Translations under genes and position numbers: made by a program
NCBI GenBank assembly: GCA_937915965.1
Contig: CALGHC010000439.1
Coordinates: 1-14,863, forward strand
Length of the DNA: 14,863 nucleotides
Direction of reading: 5' to 3'
From: an uncultured Myxococcales bacterium
GTDB taxonomy: Bacteria > Myxococcota_A > UBA9042
Shown: positions 1 to 9,478 of the stretch, in pieces
Position numbering within the stretch: position 1 is the stretch's first letter
Layout of the letters: each line of letters opens with the position of its first letter
The notes under the pieces: generated by a model
Told to the model about the DNA's origin: nothing
The model's database searches: none
What the model saw: the letters and a program-made list of their open reading frames with translations, nothing else

Positions 1-212
1 AGTACGAGCCCGGCCACAAGTACCTGGTCAACGTGGGCTCAGTTGGTCAGCCCCGCGATCGCAATCCGAAATCCTGCTTCGTGCTTTTCGACTCCGATAC
101 CAAGGAGATGGCGCATGTGCGCGTCGCCTACGACCACGAGGCCGCCGCCAGCCAGATCCGCTCAGTGGGTCACGACGAGAAGTTTGCGCGGCGCCTGTCG
201 TTGGGCGTCTAG
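1..212 (+). CDS. Metallophosphoesterase family protein, C-terminal fragment
   Basis: Only the last 69 codons and the stop (TAG at 210-212) are present; the gene starts left of the window. The reading frame begins at base 3 (YEPGHKYLVNVGSVGQPRDR...). The stretch VNVGSVGQPRDRNP, followed by a short beta strand (SCFVLFDSDT) and then VRVAYDHEAAASQIR, matches the C-terminal end of calcineurin-like phosphoesterases of the YfcE/Metallophos_2 type, where N-x-GS-x-GQPRD closes the metal-binding fold and a terminal Y-D-x-E-x-A-A-x-x-I helix follows. Those enzymes hydrolyse phosphodiesters or phosphoanhydrides with a di-metal centre. The catalytic D-x-H and GNHD/GNCD motifs would lie outside the window, so substrate and activity cannot be judged. 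It is the only plus-strand gene seen and converges on the kinase gene, 17 nt away. Confidence 0.8.
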   Translation, partial: YEPGHKYLVNVGSVGQPRDRNPKSCFVLFDSDTKEMAHVRVAYDHEAAASQIRSVGHDEKFARRLSLGV

Positions 213-229
213 CGCACCTCAGCGGCGCT

Positions 230-1408
230 CTACGGTGGCAGCTCGGCGAGGGCCCAGCGCGCGCGCAATCGATAGCCCGCGTTGCTTTCGCTGCCGCGCC
301 GCCTGCCCTCGGGCGCGACCCGCTCGATCCGAACCAAGAGACCCTGACCGCTGCCGTCGATGTACAGATCCTGGTCGTTGTCGCGCGTGCTGACTCGGAC
401 CTTGCGCAGGTCGGTGCGTGTACCGAGATCCCGCACAATCAGCCAGAAGGCGCTGCCGACCGGCGCGTTTGCCTCGAGACGGATGCGCTTCATCAGCGGA
501 TCGCCGGCGTCGATCCGAAACCAGTCGACTCCCGCGGCGTCGTCCGCGTTGCCGACGTGCCACGCGCCGAGCACCATCGGGGTGGCCGACTTGATGGTAT
601 TGTTGGGTTCGGTCTCCTGCTCGTCACCGAGCGCGACGAGGCTCAACTTGACGGTGTAGCCGATGCCGATCTCTTCGCGTGCATCCCAGATGGCTCGCGC
701 GGCGCCTGCGAGGGACACGACCACCCTGTCGGGCATCTGCCGTGCCGTCGCCGCAAAGGCGAGTACGCCCGTGATCTGCCCCTCGCGGATCTCATGCACC
801 GTCAGCGGTCGCCCGGCGTGATCGAGCAACGCGAGGCGGGCTGCCACCAGTGGGGCGTCGCCATCGGGCTCCAACTCGACACGCAGCACCCGGCCCTCGA
901 AGGCACCGCCGAGCGTGAAGACGTCGACGTCGTCGGGGCCGTCCAGAGCGCCACGAATCGTCGCCTCGGCGGGCAGGTCGTCGCCTCTCCCCGTGTCATT
1001 GGGTTCGCTCTCGGTGAGACCGTCGCCGGGAGCGACGCTGGCGGAAAGCTCGTAGCTGTCGCTGAGGCTCTCTCCGGCGACACGGCCTTCGATCTTGTGC
1101 TCTGTCACACAGGCGACGGCGGGGCCGCCAGCCGTATCCCAGTAGCGAACCAGCTCGCCCTGGCCACGACGGCTGTGGTTGGCCGCCGCAAGCTCCTTGC
1201 CCGACTGGTCGACGATGCTGACGACGAGATCCATGTTGGGCACGCCAGTGACACGGACGCGCAGGCGCTGGCCGGGTTCGGAGGAGGGCAGGCGGAAGCA
1301 GTCGCGATCGGCGACATACTGCGACCGTCGCTTGCCGATCACCGCTGTGGCGTGGCCGTCCGAGTCGAGCATGTTCGCCTGTTCGGGCATGTCGTTGGGT
1401 TCCTGCTC
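230..1408 (-). repeat. Three PPC-like extracytoplasmic repeats in the kinase
   Basis: These are protein-level repeats. The signature E-P-N-D/N occurs at kinase residues 549, 681 and 813, exactly 132 residues apart each time. Each is followed by a D-x-D/D-x-x-F/W-F beta motif (RDCFRL, DVDVFTL, GVDWFRI) and an L-x-x-x-D-x-x-G strand. This is the PPC domain layout, a jelly-roll often found at the end of secreted peptidases. In the first unit, C583 and C647 could pair. I see no equivalent DNA identity, so the triplication is old. Confidence 0.75.
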
Positions 1409-3046
1409 GCCACCCGCGCCCGAGACCCCGCCAAAGACGAGGGCGCCGAGGCCGATCAGGACAAAAGCGGCCAGACCCAGAGCAAATGAGCCAGTTCGTA
1501 GTCTCCGGGCGCGGGTCGCGTGCTCCTGGAGGCTCTCGTCGTCGGCCAACTGCAACGCGGTGTCGGCTGCGTCGATTTGGGGGCTATTTGATGGCGCGGC
1601 GACCGTCTCGATGGTGGCTCTCGCCGCCGCCGCGGCGTCGGTCGCCTTGGCGGCGCGTTCACTCGCGCCTGCGACGGTCGGCAGCCCAGTCAGCAGGCCC
1701 TCGAAGCCGGCCTTCTTGGCCTCAATCAAGGCGACAGCGAGCTCGTCCATGTCGGCGAAGCGGTTCGCGGGGTCCTTCTCGAGCATGTGGGCGACGATCT
1801 GCTCGAGACACTCAGGGATCCCCCCGTCTGGCAGCACAGCCGACATGCGTGGCGGCGGCTCCATCAGATGGGCCTTGAGGATGTCGAAGGTGCTGCGCTC
1901 TTCGTCGAAGAGGTGTTGACCGGTCAGCATCCGAAATGCCAACGCACCGACAGCGTAGACGTCCGCGCGCTGGTCGACGTCGCCGGCGCGGATCTGCTCG
2001 GGGCTCATGTAGAACGGCGTCCCGAAGATGTCCTTCTGCGAGTGGATTGTATATGGGTCGTCGACCCCCTTCACCTTGGCCAGACCGAAATCCAGGATCT
2101 TCACGAAGTCGTCGTGCGGCGCTCCCTCGATCAGCATCACGTTTTCGGGCTTCAGATCGCGGTGCACGATGCCGTGCTTGTGGGCCTCGGCGAGCGAGTC
2201 GCACATCTGCAGGAGCAGGTGGGTGGTGCGCTCTGCGTCGAGAGGGCCCTCGCGATTGAGCATGGCGTCGAGGGCCTCGCCGCGCAGCAACTCCATGACC
2301 AGATAGAAGACCTCGCCCCAGCGTCCGAAGTCGAAGACCATCACCGTGTGGGCGCTCGACAGCCGCGAGATCGCGCGGGCCTCGCGCGTGAATCGGCTGA
2401 CCAGCTGCTTGCGGCCGACGAGGTTCTCGTGGAGCAGCTTCATGGCCATGTGCTTGCGCAGGTGGATCTGCTCGACCCGGTAGACCGCTCCCATGCCGCC
2501 TCGGCCGATCAGTGACTTGACCAGGTATCGGCCGTCAATGAGTTTGCCGATGTAGGCGCTACGCTCCGAGTCGAGGTCGGTCTCCGGGTCCTCGGTGTCT
2601 TCGACCTGGGTCACGAGCGTGCGGGCTGCGGATGCGTCGCCATCGAAGTCGTCCCCGCCGCCTCCGACCTCCGCGGCGTCGCCGGCCTTGGGGCGCACCG
2701 GGTCCCGGAACGGCGTGGGCCTGGGCGCCGGAGTTGGCAGCCGCACGTCGGCGAGGCTGCGGTGGTCGTGGTCGGTGGCAGCCCTGCCGTAGATCATCGT
2801 GTGCTGGCGCTCGGGGTCGACGCGTCCGGGTAACGGCGGCGGCGCTCCAGCGGCATTTGGGTCTTCGCTGCCGGCCGGTGCGACATCGGGCAGCCCCGCC
2901 CCGTCGGCGACGGCGGCGCGATCGGAGACCGTCGGAACCGCCGCCTCGGGCTCGGCGTGTGCTTGCAGCACCAGCGGGTTGCCGTCCGACGGACAGAACT
3001 TGGTATCGTCGCTGTAGACGCTGCGGCAGACGGGACAGATCTTCAT
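230..3046 (-). CDS. Transmembrane Ser/Thr protein kinase with zinc ribbon and three PPC-like repeats
   Basis: A 938-residue Hanks-type kinase. Residues 1-25 form a zinc ribbon (C4, C7, C18, with D21 in CPSDG). A Pro/Ala-rich linker of about 140 residues follows. The kinase domain is about 166-445: glycine loop GRGGMGAVYRV (181-191), K203, E222 in the alphaC helix, HRDLKPEN (295-302), DFG (319-321) and SPE (348-350). All catalytic residues are present, and the HRD arginine marks an RD kinase expected to be activated by activation-loop phosphorylation. One membrane helix (about 519-541) separates the cytoplasmic kinase from an outer region of about 395 residues. That region holds three bacterial pre-peptidase C-terminal (PPC)-like units, each opening with EPND/EPNN at 549, 681 and 813. 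The ATG at 3046 is chosen because the ribbon starts at once; the ribosome site (AAGG) is weak. It is the last gene of the array. Its targets are unknown; the elongasome genes upstream make a wall-linked role plausible. Confidence 0.93.
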   Translation of the reverse strand: MKICPVCRSVYSDDTKFCPSDGNPLVLQAHAEPEAAVPTVSDRAAVADGAGLPDVAPAGSEDPNAAGAPPPLPGRVDPERQHTMIYGRAATDHDHRSLADVRLPTPAPRPTPFRDPVRPKAGDAAEVGGGGDDFDGDASAARTLVTQVEDTEDPETDLDSERSAYIGKLIDGRYLVKSLIGRGGMGAVYRVEQIHLRKHMAMKLLHENLVGRKQLVSRFTREARAISRLSSAHTVMVFDFGRWGEVFYLVMELLRGEALDAMLNREGPLDAERTTHLLLQMCDSLAEAHKHGIVHRDLKPENVMLIEGAPHDDFVKILDFGLAKVKGVDDPYTIHSQKDIFGTPFYMSPEQIRAGDVDQRADVYAVGALAFRMLTGQHLFDEERSTFDILKAHLMEPPPRMSAVLPDGGIPECLEQIVAHMLEKDPANRFADMDELAVALIEAKKAGFEGLLTGLPTVAGASERAAKATDAAAAARATIETVAAPSNSPQIDAADTALQLADDESLQEHATRARRLRTGSFALGLAAFVLIGLGALVFGGVSGAGGEQEPNDMPEQANMLDSDGHATAVIGKRRSQYVADRDCFRLPSSEPGQRLRVRVTGVPNMDLVVSIVDQSGKELAAANHSRRGQGELVRYWDTAGGPAVACVTEHKIEGRVAGESLSDSYELSASVAPGDGLTESEPNDTGRGDDLPAEATIRGALDGPDDVDVFTLGGAFEGRVLRVELEPDGDAPLVAARLALLDHAGRPLTVHEIREGQITGVLAFAATARQMPDRVVVSLAGAARAIWDAREEIGIGYTVKLSLVALGDEQETEPNNTIKSATPMVLGAWHVGNADDAAGVDWFRIDAGDPLMKRIRLEANAPVGSAFWLIVRDLGTRTDLRKVRVSTRDNDQDLYIDGSGQGLLVRIERVAPEGRRRGSESNAGYRLRARWALAELPP

Positions 3047-3161
3047 GAGGCGCGCGCCTTGAGATGGCCTGCGAGTCTATGACAGGCGCCACTGCACGTC
3101 CATCGGCGGTCGGTATCGAATCGGCATGCCGGCACGGCACCCACACGGCCACCTTGATTGA
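3047..3161. promoter_or_regulatory. Intergenic gap before the kinase with two perfect palindromes
   Basis: This 115-nt gap is the longest inside the array. It holds AGGCGCGCGCCT at 3048-3059, a perfect 12-bp palindrome overlapping the position of the kinase ribosome site, and CGGCATGCCG at 3122-3131, a perfect 10-bp palindrome. I find no convincing -35/-10 pair. The gap could hold an operator or an internal promoter for the kinase. Short palindromes are also frequent by chance in GC-rich DNA, so this is a weak call. Confidence 0.2.
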
Positions 3162-4727
3162 TCACGGCGTGTGCTTGCGCGGCTGTGCGCCTGGTTTGCG
3201 GATCCAGGTTGGTGTGTAGTAGCGGCCTGCCGGCAGCGCAAGCGGTTCGCGCACGGCGCCATCGTGGCTGGCGATCCACAAGCGCGGTCCGCCGCCATCC
3301 TCATCTGAAACGTAGACCACCCGCTTGCCGCACGATGCCCAGCTGGGCTCGAGCGATCGCCGTCCCTTGCCTGGGGTGAGCCGCTGCAGCTGCCCGGCGA
3401 GATTGACGGTGAGAATATCGACCGCCCGCCCGCGCAGACCGCTGAATACGATCCGACCGTCCGGACCCCAGTCTGGATCGGTGTTGTAGGGGCCCGCGAA
3501 GGTCAAGCGGCGCACGTCGCTGCCGTCGGCCTTCATCACGTACACCTGAGGCGTTCCGCTGCGGTTGGACACGAACGCGATGTGGCTGGTGTCCGGCGAC
3601 CAGGTCGCGCCAAGGTCGTCCGATTCGTCGTTGGTGAGGTTGGCGATCGGTTTGCCGTCTGGGTCGAGCAACCACAGGTCGGCTTGCTCGCCGTTGTTGA
3701 TGGTCGCGACGGTGATGGCCATCGCGCTCTGCGCGGCCGTCCGGAACTGCAGGTCCTCTCCCCGCGCGAATGGCGCGCTCGACACCCGCTCCGAGTTGGC
3801 GCGGCTTGGTTTCGGCATTGTCTGCCGGGGTCGCTTTGGCGCGGGAGCCGGCGGCTCGGCCGCGACCCAGAGCCGACCAAGCTGCGGCCCGGTGACCCGG
3901 AACAGCGAAGGTAGGTCGCCCCGAAACGAGACGTAGGTCAGGCCGAGATCAACGGTCGGCCTGGGTAGCATGTGGATGCCCTCGTCACCCACGACGATGC
4001 GTGCGTTGTGGCCGTCGGCGTCGACCATCCAGATGCAGCGGGTACATCCTGGCCCGGGCGCGCTGTAGGCGATGCGGTCGGCAAAACTGCCCTCGACGCC
4101 GGTCAGCGCACCGAAGAGCGCGTTGGAGGCTTGATGGACCATCTCGCGCAGCTCTGCGAGTCGGCCGACCTGCAGCCCGCCCGGTCCCAGCGGGAGGAGG
4201 GCGCCAGTGCGGACATCGACGGCCTGAACCTCAAGCTCGATCGAGTTCCGCGTCCGGCGCGACTTTCGCACGCGGGCACCGACGGCGTAGATGACGCCGC
4301 TCGCACGCGCTGCCTTCAAATCGACTGCGAAGTGGGGCACGGGATGCTTGCCGATCGCTTTCGCGGCGTTCTCGCTCAGCTCCAGGGCCCGCACGACACC
4401 CGAGAGGCGCATGTCGTTGTGGAGGACCTCACGCACCAGCGCGCAGCCCACCTTGAAGGGTCCACAGGTGGGCGGCAACACGAAGACGCCATCGAGCGGG
4501 CGCTGGCTCGCTTCGACGATCACGAGCAGGCCCGCGTTGGGGTCCAGCGGCGCGTCGAGGATGCTGTGGCCGGGAGTCTGTGTTGGCGGCGGAACGCTGA
4601 GCGTGCCGTCGCCAAGCTGCAGGTCGATCTGCACGGGCTCGTCCGCATCGGCGCGACGGCCGGGCGCCAACGCCAGGAAGGAGACGAGGGCCGCGACGGC
4701 GAAGGTTGGTATCGGACAGCGGGACAT
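3162..4727 (-). CDS. TolB-like exported beta-propeller protein
   Basis: 521 residues. The ATG at 4727 is chosen because it opens a clear signal peptide (Arg/Pro n-region, hydrophobic core VAALVSFLALAPG, likely cleavage near ADA-DE at 28) and has GGAG 7 nt upstream; the longer open frame to 5066 would lack both. Residues about 100-215 resemble the TolB N-terminal domain (NDMRLSGVVRALE..., then LTGVEGSFADRIAYSA). The rest is a WD40-like (PD40) propeller with blades such as ATWSPDTSHIAFVSNRSGTP (374-393) and PDWGPDGRIVFSGLRG (418-433). A Pro/Lys/Arg-rich stretch (about 291-325) interrupts the propeller. TolB is the periplasmic hub of the Tol-Pal system that keeps the outer membrane attached to the wall during constriction. 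No tolQRA or pal lies nearby, and myxobacteria carry many TolB paralogues, so this is called TolB-like and not the housekeeping TolB. C88, C95, C228, C231 and C466 could form disulfides. Confidence 0.82.
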   Translation of the reverse strand: MSRCPIPTFAVAALVSFLALAPGRRADADEPVQIDLQLGDGTLSVPPPTQTPGHSILDAPLDPNAGLLVIVEASQRPLDGVFVLPPTCGPFKVGCALVREVLHNDMRLSGVVRALELSENAAKAIGKHPVPHFAVDLKAARASGVIYAVGARVRKSRRTRNSIELEVQAVDVRTGALLPLGPGGLQVGRLAELREMVHQASNALFGALTGVEGSFADRIAYSAPGPGCTRCIWMVDADGHNARIVVGDEGIHMLPRPTVDLGLTYVSFRGDLPSLFRVTGPQLGRLWVAAEPPAPAPKRPRQTMPKPSRANSERVSSAPFARGEDLQFRTAAQSAMAITVATINNGEQADLWLLDPDGKPIANLTNDESDDLGATWSPDTSHIAFVSNRSGTPQVYVMKADGSDVRRLTFAGPYNTDPDWGPDGRIVFSGLRGRAVDILTVNLAGQLQRLTPGKGRRSLEPSWASCGKRVVYVSDEDGGGPRLWIASHDGAVREPLALPAGRYYTPTWIRKPGAQPRKHTP

Positions 4728-4756
4728 GCGCTTTCTCCACCGCGTGCTGGGTCTGT

Positions 4757-4775
4757 CGGGCGTCGTTGTCGCCCG
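4757..4775. other. Small GC hairpin between the HD and TolB-like genes
   Basis: CGGCG-type stem: CGGGCG at 4757-4762 and CGCCCG at 4770-4775 form a perfect 6-bp stem with a 7-nt loop. It sits just after the HD gene's stop codon and before the TolB-like ribosome site. No T run follows on either strand, so it does not look like an intrinsic terminator. It might be a processing or attenuation element, or chance. Confidence 0.2.
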
Positions 4776-4776
4776 C

Positions 4777-6093
4777 TCAGGCCGATCCGCGAAGCTCCAA
4801 TACATGACGGCGGACACCGTCTGTGTCTTCAGGGTGCACGTAGATTCGTTCGAGGACCGTCGTGTCGTGGTAGCGCTCGAAGAGCCGCGTTGCTTGCTCA
4901 AGGGGCACCAGTCGCGCATCGCCAAGGCGTGGCTGCAGTCGCGCGAAGATCGTCCGTTGGGCGCTTGTGCGGCCACGGTATTTCGACAGCGCGCCGCGAC
5001 TCGCGACACGAATGTAGTCGGTACCCGCCTCGTCGAGGCGCGCAGCGAGCTCGTCGATCTGTTCAAACGGGTAGTGCGGCCCGCGCTCGGCGACGAGCTT
5101 CAGTGGGCGCCGTTCGACGATGCCGCGCGCCCACCGCGATTGGTCGGCGTGGTGCTGCAAGGCTCGGTAGATCGAATGGTCGTCGTAATACAGGAAGGCG
5201 CTCGGGTCGGTGGGCACCGGACATGCGTCCGGACATTGGGCGAAGAATCGCCAGAGCATCTCGTCGTACACCACGGACTTGCTGTGGAAATAGACCATCA
5301 GGAACATGTGGAAGCGCGACAAGAGGAAGTCGTCGAAGCTGAGCAGGGCGCGGCCATCAAGAGCGAGATGGAGGTGACCGTTGGCAGCCTCGTGCCAATC
5401 CAGGTGACCCAGCAGCCAGTCATGGTCGAACGTGCCGTAGGACACGCCGGTAAAGTACGAGTCGCGTTGCAGGTAGTCCATCCTGTCGACGTCGAGCTCG
5501 CTCGACACCAACGTAGAAAGCAGCCCGCGCAGGTTGCGTCCGGCGACCTCGAAGGGCGCCGCGTCACACTGCACGTCGTCACTGAGGACCGCAGCAATGT
5601 GCAACGGCTCGATGCCCAGCGGCGCGAAGGCGGCGCGCAGTGTCTCGCCCAACGGCGAGTCCAGCAAAAGCAGCCAAGTGTAGTGTTCGTGCGTGGCCTG
5701 GGCGTCGAGGTCGCTGACGCGAAGGGCCTCAGGCAAGGTCAGAGCCGACAGACGCGGGAAGAGGCGCTCGGAGGAGTGGGACAGCGGCGCGTGGCCGATA
5801 TCGTGAGTCAGAGCCGCGAGGCGCAGGATCTGCCGGAAGCGCGCTCGCTCGGCGCCTAGCCAGTCCGCCCGCGCGAAGACCGCGTCGAAGGCCCGGCCGG
5901 CGAGGTGCATCGCGCCCAGCGAATGCAGGTAGCGCGAGTGGGTGGCACCGGGGAAGGTCAAACCAGCGAAACCCAGCTGCGTGATGTTGCGCAGACGCTG
6001 GAAGAGCGGATGGTCGATGATCGCAAGCTCGGCGGTCGAGACGCCAATCGGGCCGTGAATCGGATCGCGGATTTCGACGTCGCGCCTGCTCAT
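4777..6093 (-). CDS. HD-domain phosphohydrolase (dGTPase/SAMHD1-like)
   Basis: 438 residues. The N-terminus (IRDPIHGPIGVSTAELAIID, 8-27, then PLFQRLRNITQLG) is the signature of the SAMHD1/YdhJ-type HD family. Expected metal ligands are all visible: H57 in HSRYLHSLG, H97 and D98 in THDIGH, and D203 in DVDRMDYLQRD. H101, H106 and H135 match further active-site histidines of that family. Family members hydrolyse dNTPs to deoxynucleoside and triphosphate, though substrates of bacterial homologues are often untested. The C-terminal 150 residues resemble the regulatory half that follows the catalytic core. The ATG at 6093 is preceded by AGGA; a second ATG 7 nt upstream is out of frame. No transmembrane segment, so it is cytoplasmic. 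It lies 44 nt after the TMTC-like gene. Its link to wall growth is not obvious; it may simply share the transcript. Confidence 0.88.
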   Translation of the reverse strand: MSRRDVEIRDPIHGPIGVSTAELAIIDHPLFQRLRNITQLGFAGLTFPGATHSRYLHSLGAMHLAGRAFDAVFARADWLGAERARFRQILRLAALTHDIGHAPLSHSSERLFPRLSALTLPEALRVSDLDAQATHEHYTWLLLLDSPLGETLRAAFAPLGIEPLHIAAVLSDDVQCDAAPFEVAGRNLRGLLSTLVSSELDVDRMDYLQRDSYFTGVSYGTFDHDWLLGHLDWHEAANGHLHLALDGRALLSFDDFLLSRFHMFLMVYFHSKSVVYDEMLWRFFAQCPDACPVPTDPSAFLYYDDHSIYRALQHHADQSRWARGIVERRPLKLVAERGPHYPFEQIDELAARLDEAGTDYIRVASRGALSKYRGRTSAQRTIFARLQPRLGDARLVPLEQATRLFERYHDTTVLERIYVHPEDTDGVRRHVLELRGSA

Positions 6094-6137
6094 CGTTCAT
6101 CCTGGGCTCGACGACCTCGCCGGGGCCGTCGAAATCA

Positions 6138-8297
<2,160 letters not shown>

Positions 8298-8365
8298 TCG
8301 GGTCTCCGCGTTGGTTCGAGGAGCGATGAGGCGGTTGGCGCCCGCCACTCCCCGCGACCCGCCTG

Positions 8366-9478
8366 TCAGCCGCGGGCCTTGCGGCGCAGGGCGATGTTGA
8401 GCAAGAAGCCGCACGCCAACAGCACCGTCAACACGCTTGAACCGCCGTAGCTCATCAGCGGCAACGTCATGCCGACGACCGGCAGCAATCCGATGACCAT
8501 GCCGGCGTTAATGAAGAACTGCCAGAATATCAAGGCCGCGCAGCCGACCGCCGTGAGCGCATCGAAGCGGTCGCGGCTAAAATCCGCCAGGTACAGTGCC
8601 CACCACAGCAGGCCGCCGTAGAGAAAGAACAGCGCCCCGGCACCGGCCAGACCGAACTGCTCGGCCCAGGCGGCGAACGCAAAATCGGTGTGCAGGTACG
8701 GGAGATGCTTGAGGACCGACCGACGTGCCTCCTCCTGGCTCCGCCCCGCGATCCGGCCCGAACCCACCGCCCACATCGCCAGCTCGGCCTGGGTTGCGCT
8801 GCTCGAGCGCTTGACCACTGCCTGGTCATCCAGCGCCCACCACGCGCGGACTCGACCCTTCTGGTAGCTGCGGATGACGCCCACCTCCCACGCGACCGGC
8901 ACGCCGATGATGACGATCATCAGACCCGCGACGAGGGTGCGGCGACGTATCCCCTCGTAGAGCATCACGGAGAGCCCGACGAGTAGAACGCACAGTGACG
9001 TGCCGAGGTCCGGTTGGCGGTTTATCAGCACAACCGGAACCAAGACGATCGCCAGGGGAATCACCAGATCGCGCAGCGACCACGATGCCTGGGCTCGACG
9101 CCGGTCGAACCAGTCCGCCAGCATCAGGACGACGGAGAGTTTCATTAACTCGCTTGGTTGCACGTTCAGTGGTCCCAACTCAAGCCAACGGCGGCTGCTG
9201 TTGATCTCGCGGCCGAACACCAACACTCCGATCAGCAGCAGCACGATCGCCTGGTACGCGGTCAGCGAGACGCGTCGAAAGAAGCCGAAGTCCATGCTGC
9301 CGACCACGCCGGCGCCGATCAGGCCCAGCACGATCCAGATCGTCTGGTTGCGATGGAAGGCAGAGTCGGCCAGGCCGTCGATGAACCACAAGTTCCAGAT
9401 CGAAGCCGCGCAAAGCAGCAGCAGGCAACTCAACCCGAAGACCAGGGATGGCTGGCGCAAGCGGCGGCCGAGGCTCAT
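8366..9478 (-). CDS. rodA: RodA, peptidoglycan glycosyltransferase of the elongasome
   Basis: 370 residues, the same length as E. coli RodA. RodA is a SEDS-family polymerase in the inner membrane that makes glycan strands from lipid II and works as a complex with PBP2. About ten hydrophobic helices are visible. SEDS landmarks: GPLNVQPSELMKLS (102-115), QPDLGTS (155-161), the outer-loop HTDF with D265 (equivalent to the essential D262 of E. coli), and PVVGMTLPLMSYGGSS (333-348). The ATG at 9478 overlaps the mrdA stop as ATGA and is preceded by AGGAGG 7 nt upstream, which decides the start against the longer open frame to 9754. The overlap suggests translational coupling with its partner transpeptidase. 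The tail ends in RRKARG. Confidence 0.97.
   Translation of the reverse strand: MSLGRRLRQPSLVFGLSCLLLLCAASIWNLWFIDGLADSAFHRNQTIWIVLGLIGAGVVGSMDFGFFRRVSLTAYQAIVLLLIGVLVFGREINSSRRWLELGPLNVQPSELMKLSVVLMLADWFDRRRAQASWSLRDLVIPLAIVLVPVVLINRQPDLGTSLCVLLVGLSVMLYEGIRRRTLVAGLMIVIIGVPVAWEVGVIRSYQKGRVRAWWALDDQAVVKRSSSATQAELAMWAVGSGRIAGRSQEEARRSVLKHLPYLHTDFAFAAWAEQFGLAGAGALFFLYGGLLWWALYLADFSRDRFDALTAVGCAALIFWQFFINAGMVIGLLPVVGMTLPLMSYGGSSVLTVLLACGFLLNIALRRKARG

Noticed and set aside
213..229. Bidirectional terminator between the convergent first two genes
   Set aside because: Only 17 nt with no stem and no T run.
557..1489. 310-codon plus-strand open frame antisense to the kinase gene
   Set aside because: It mirrors the kinase codons, has no recognisable domain and no ribosome site. 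Long antisense frames are expected at this GC content. The same applies to 1179-1919 and 1787-2515.
4728..5066. Longer start for the TolB-like gene
   Set aside because: It would bury the signal peptide, overlap the HD gene by about 290 nt and lose the GGAG site next to the ATG at 4727.
3972..5859. Two large plus-strand open frames (3972-5342 and 4291-5859) over the TolB-like and HD genes
   Set aside because: Both span two well-supported minus-strand genes and the gap between them, and their translations are Arg/Ala-rich without family likeness.
8351..8376. Possible terminator at the end of rodA (CCCGCG and CGCGGG arms)
   Set aside because: The 6-bp stem straddles the rodA stop codon and no T run follows on the minus strand, so it is not a convincing intrinsic terminator.
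8298..8414. Upstream start for the TMTC-like gene
   Set aside because: It overlaps rodA by 49 nt and adds 39 residues with no family likeness; the ATG at 8297 has a good ribosome site.
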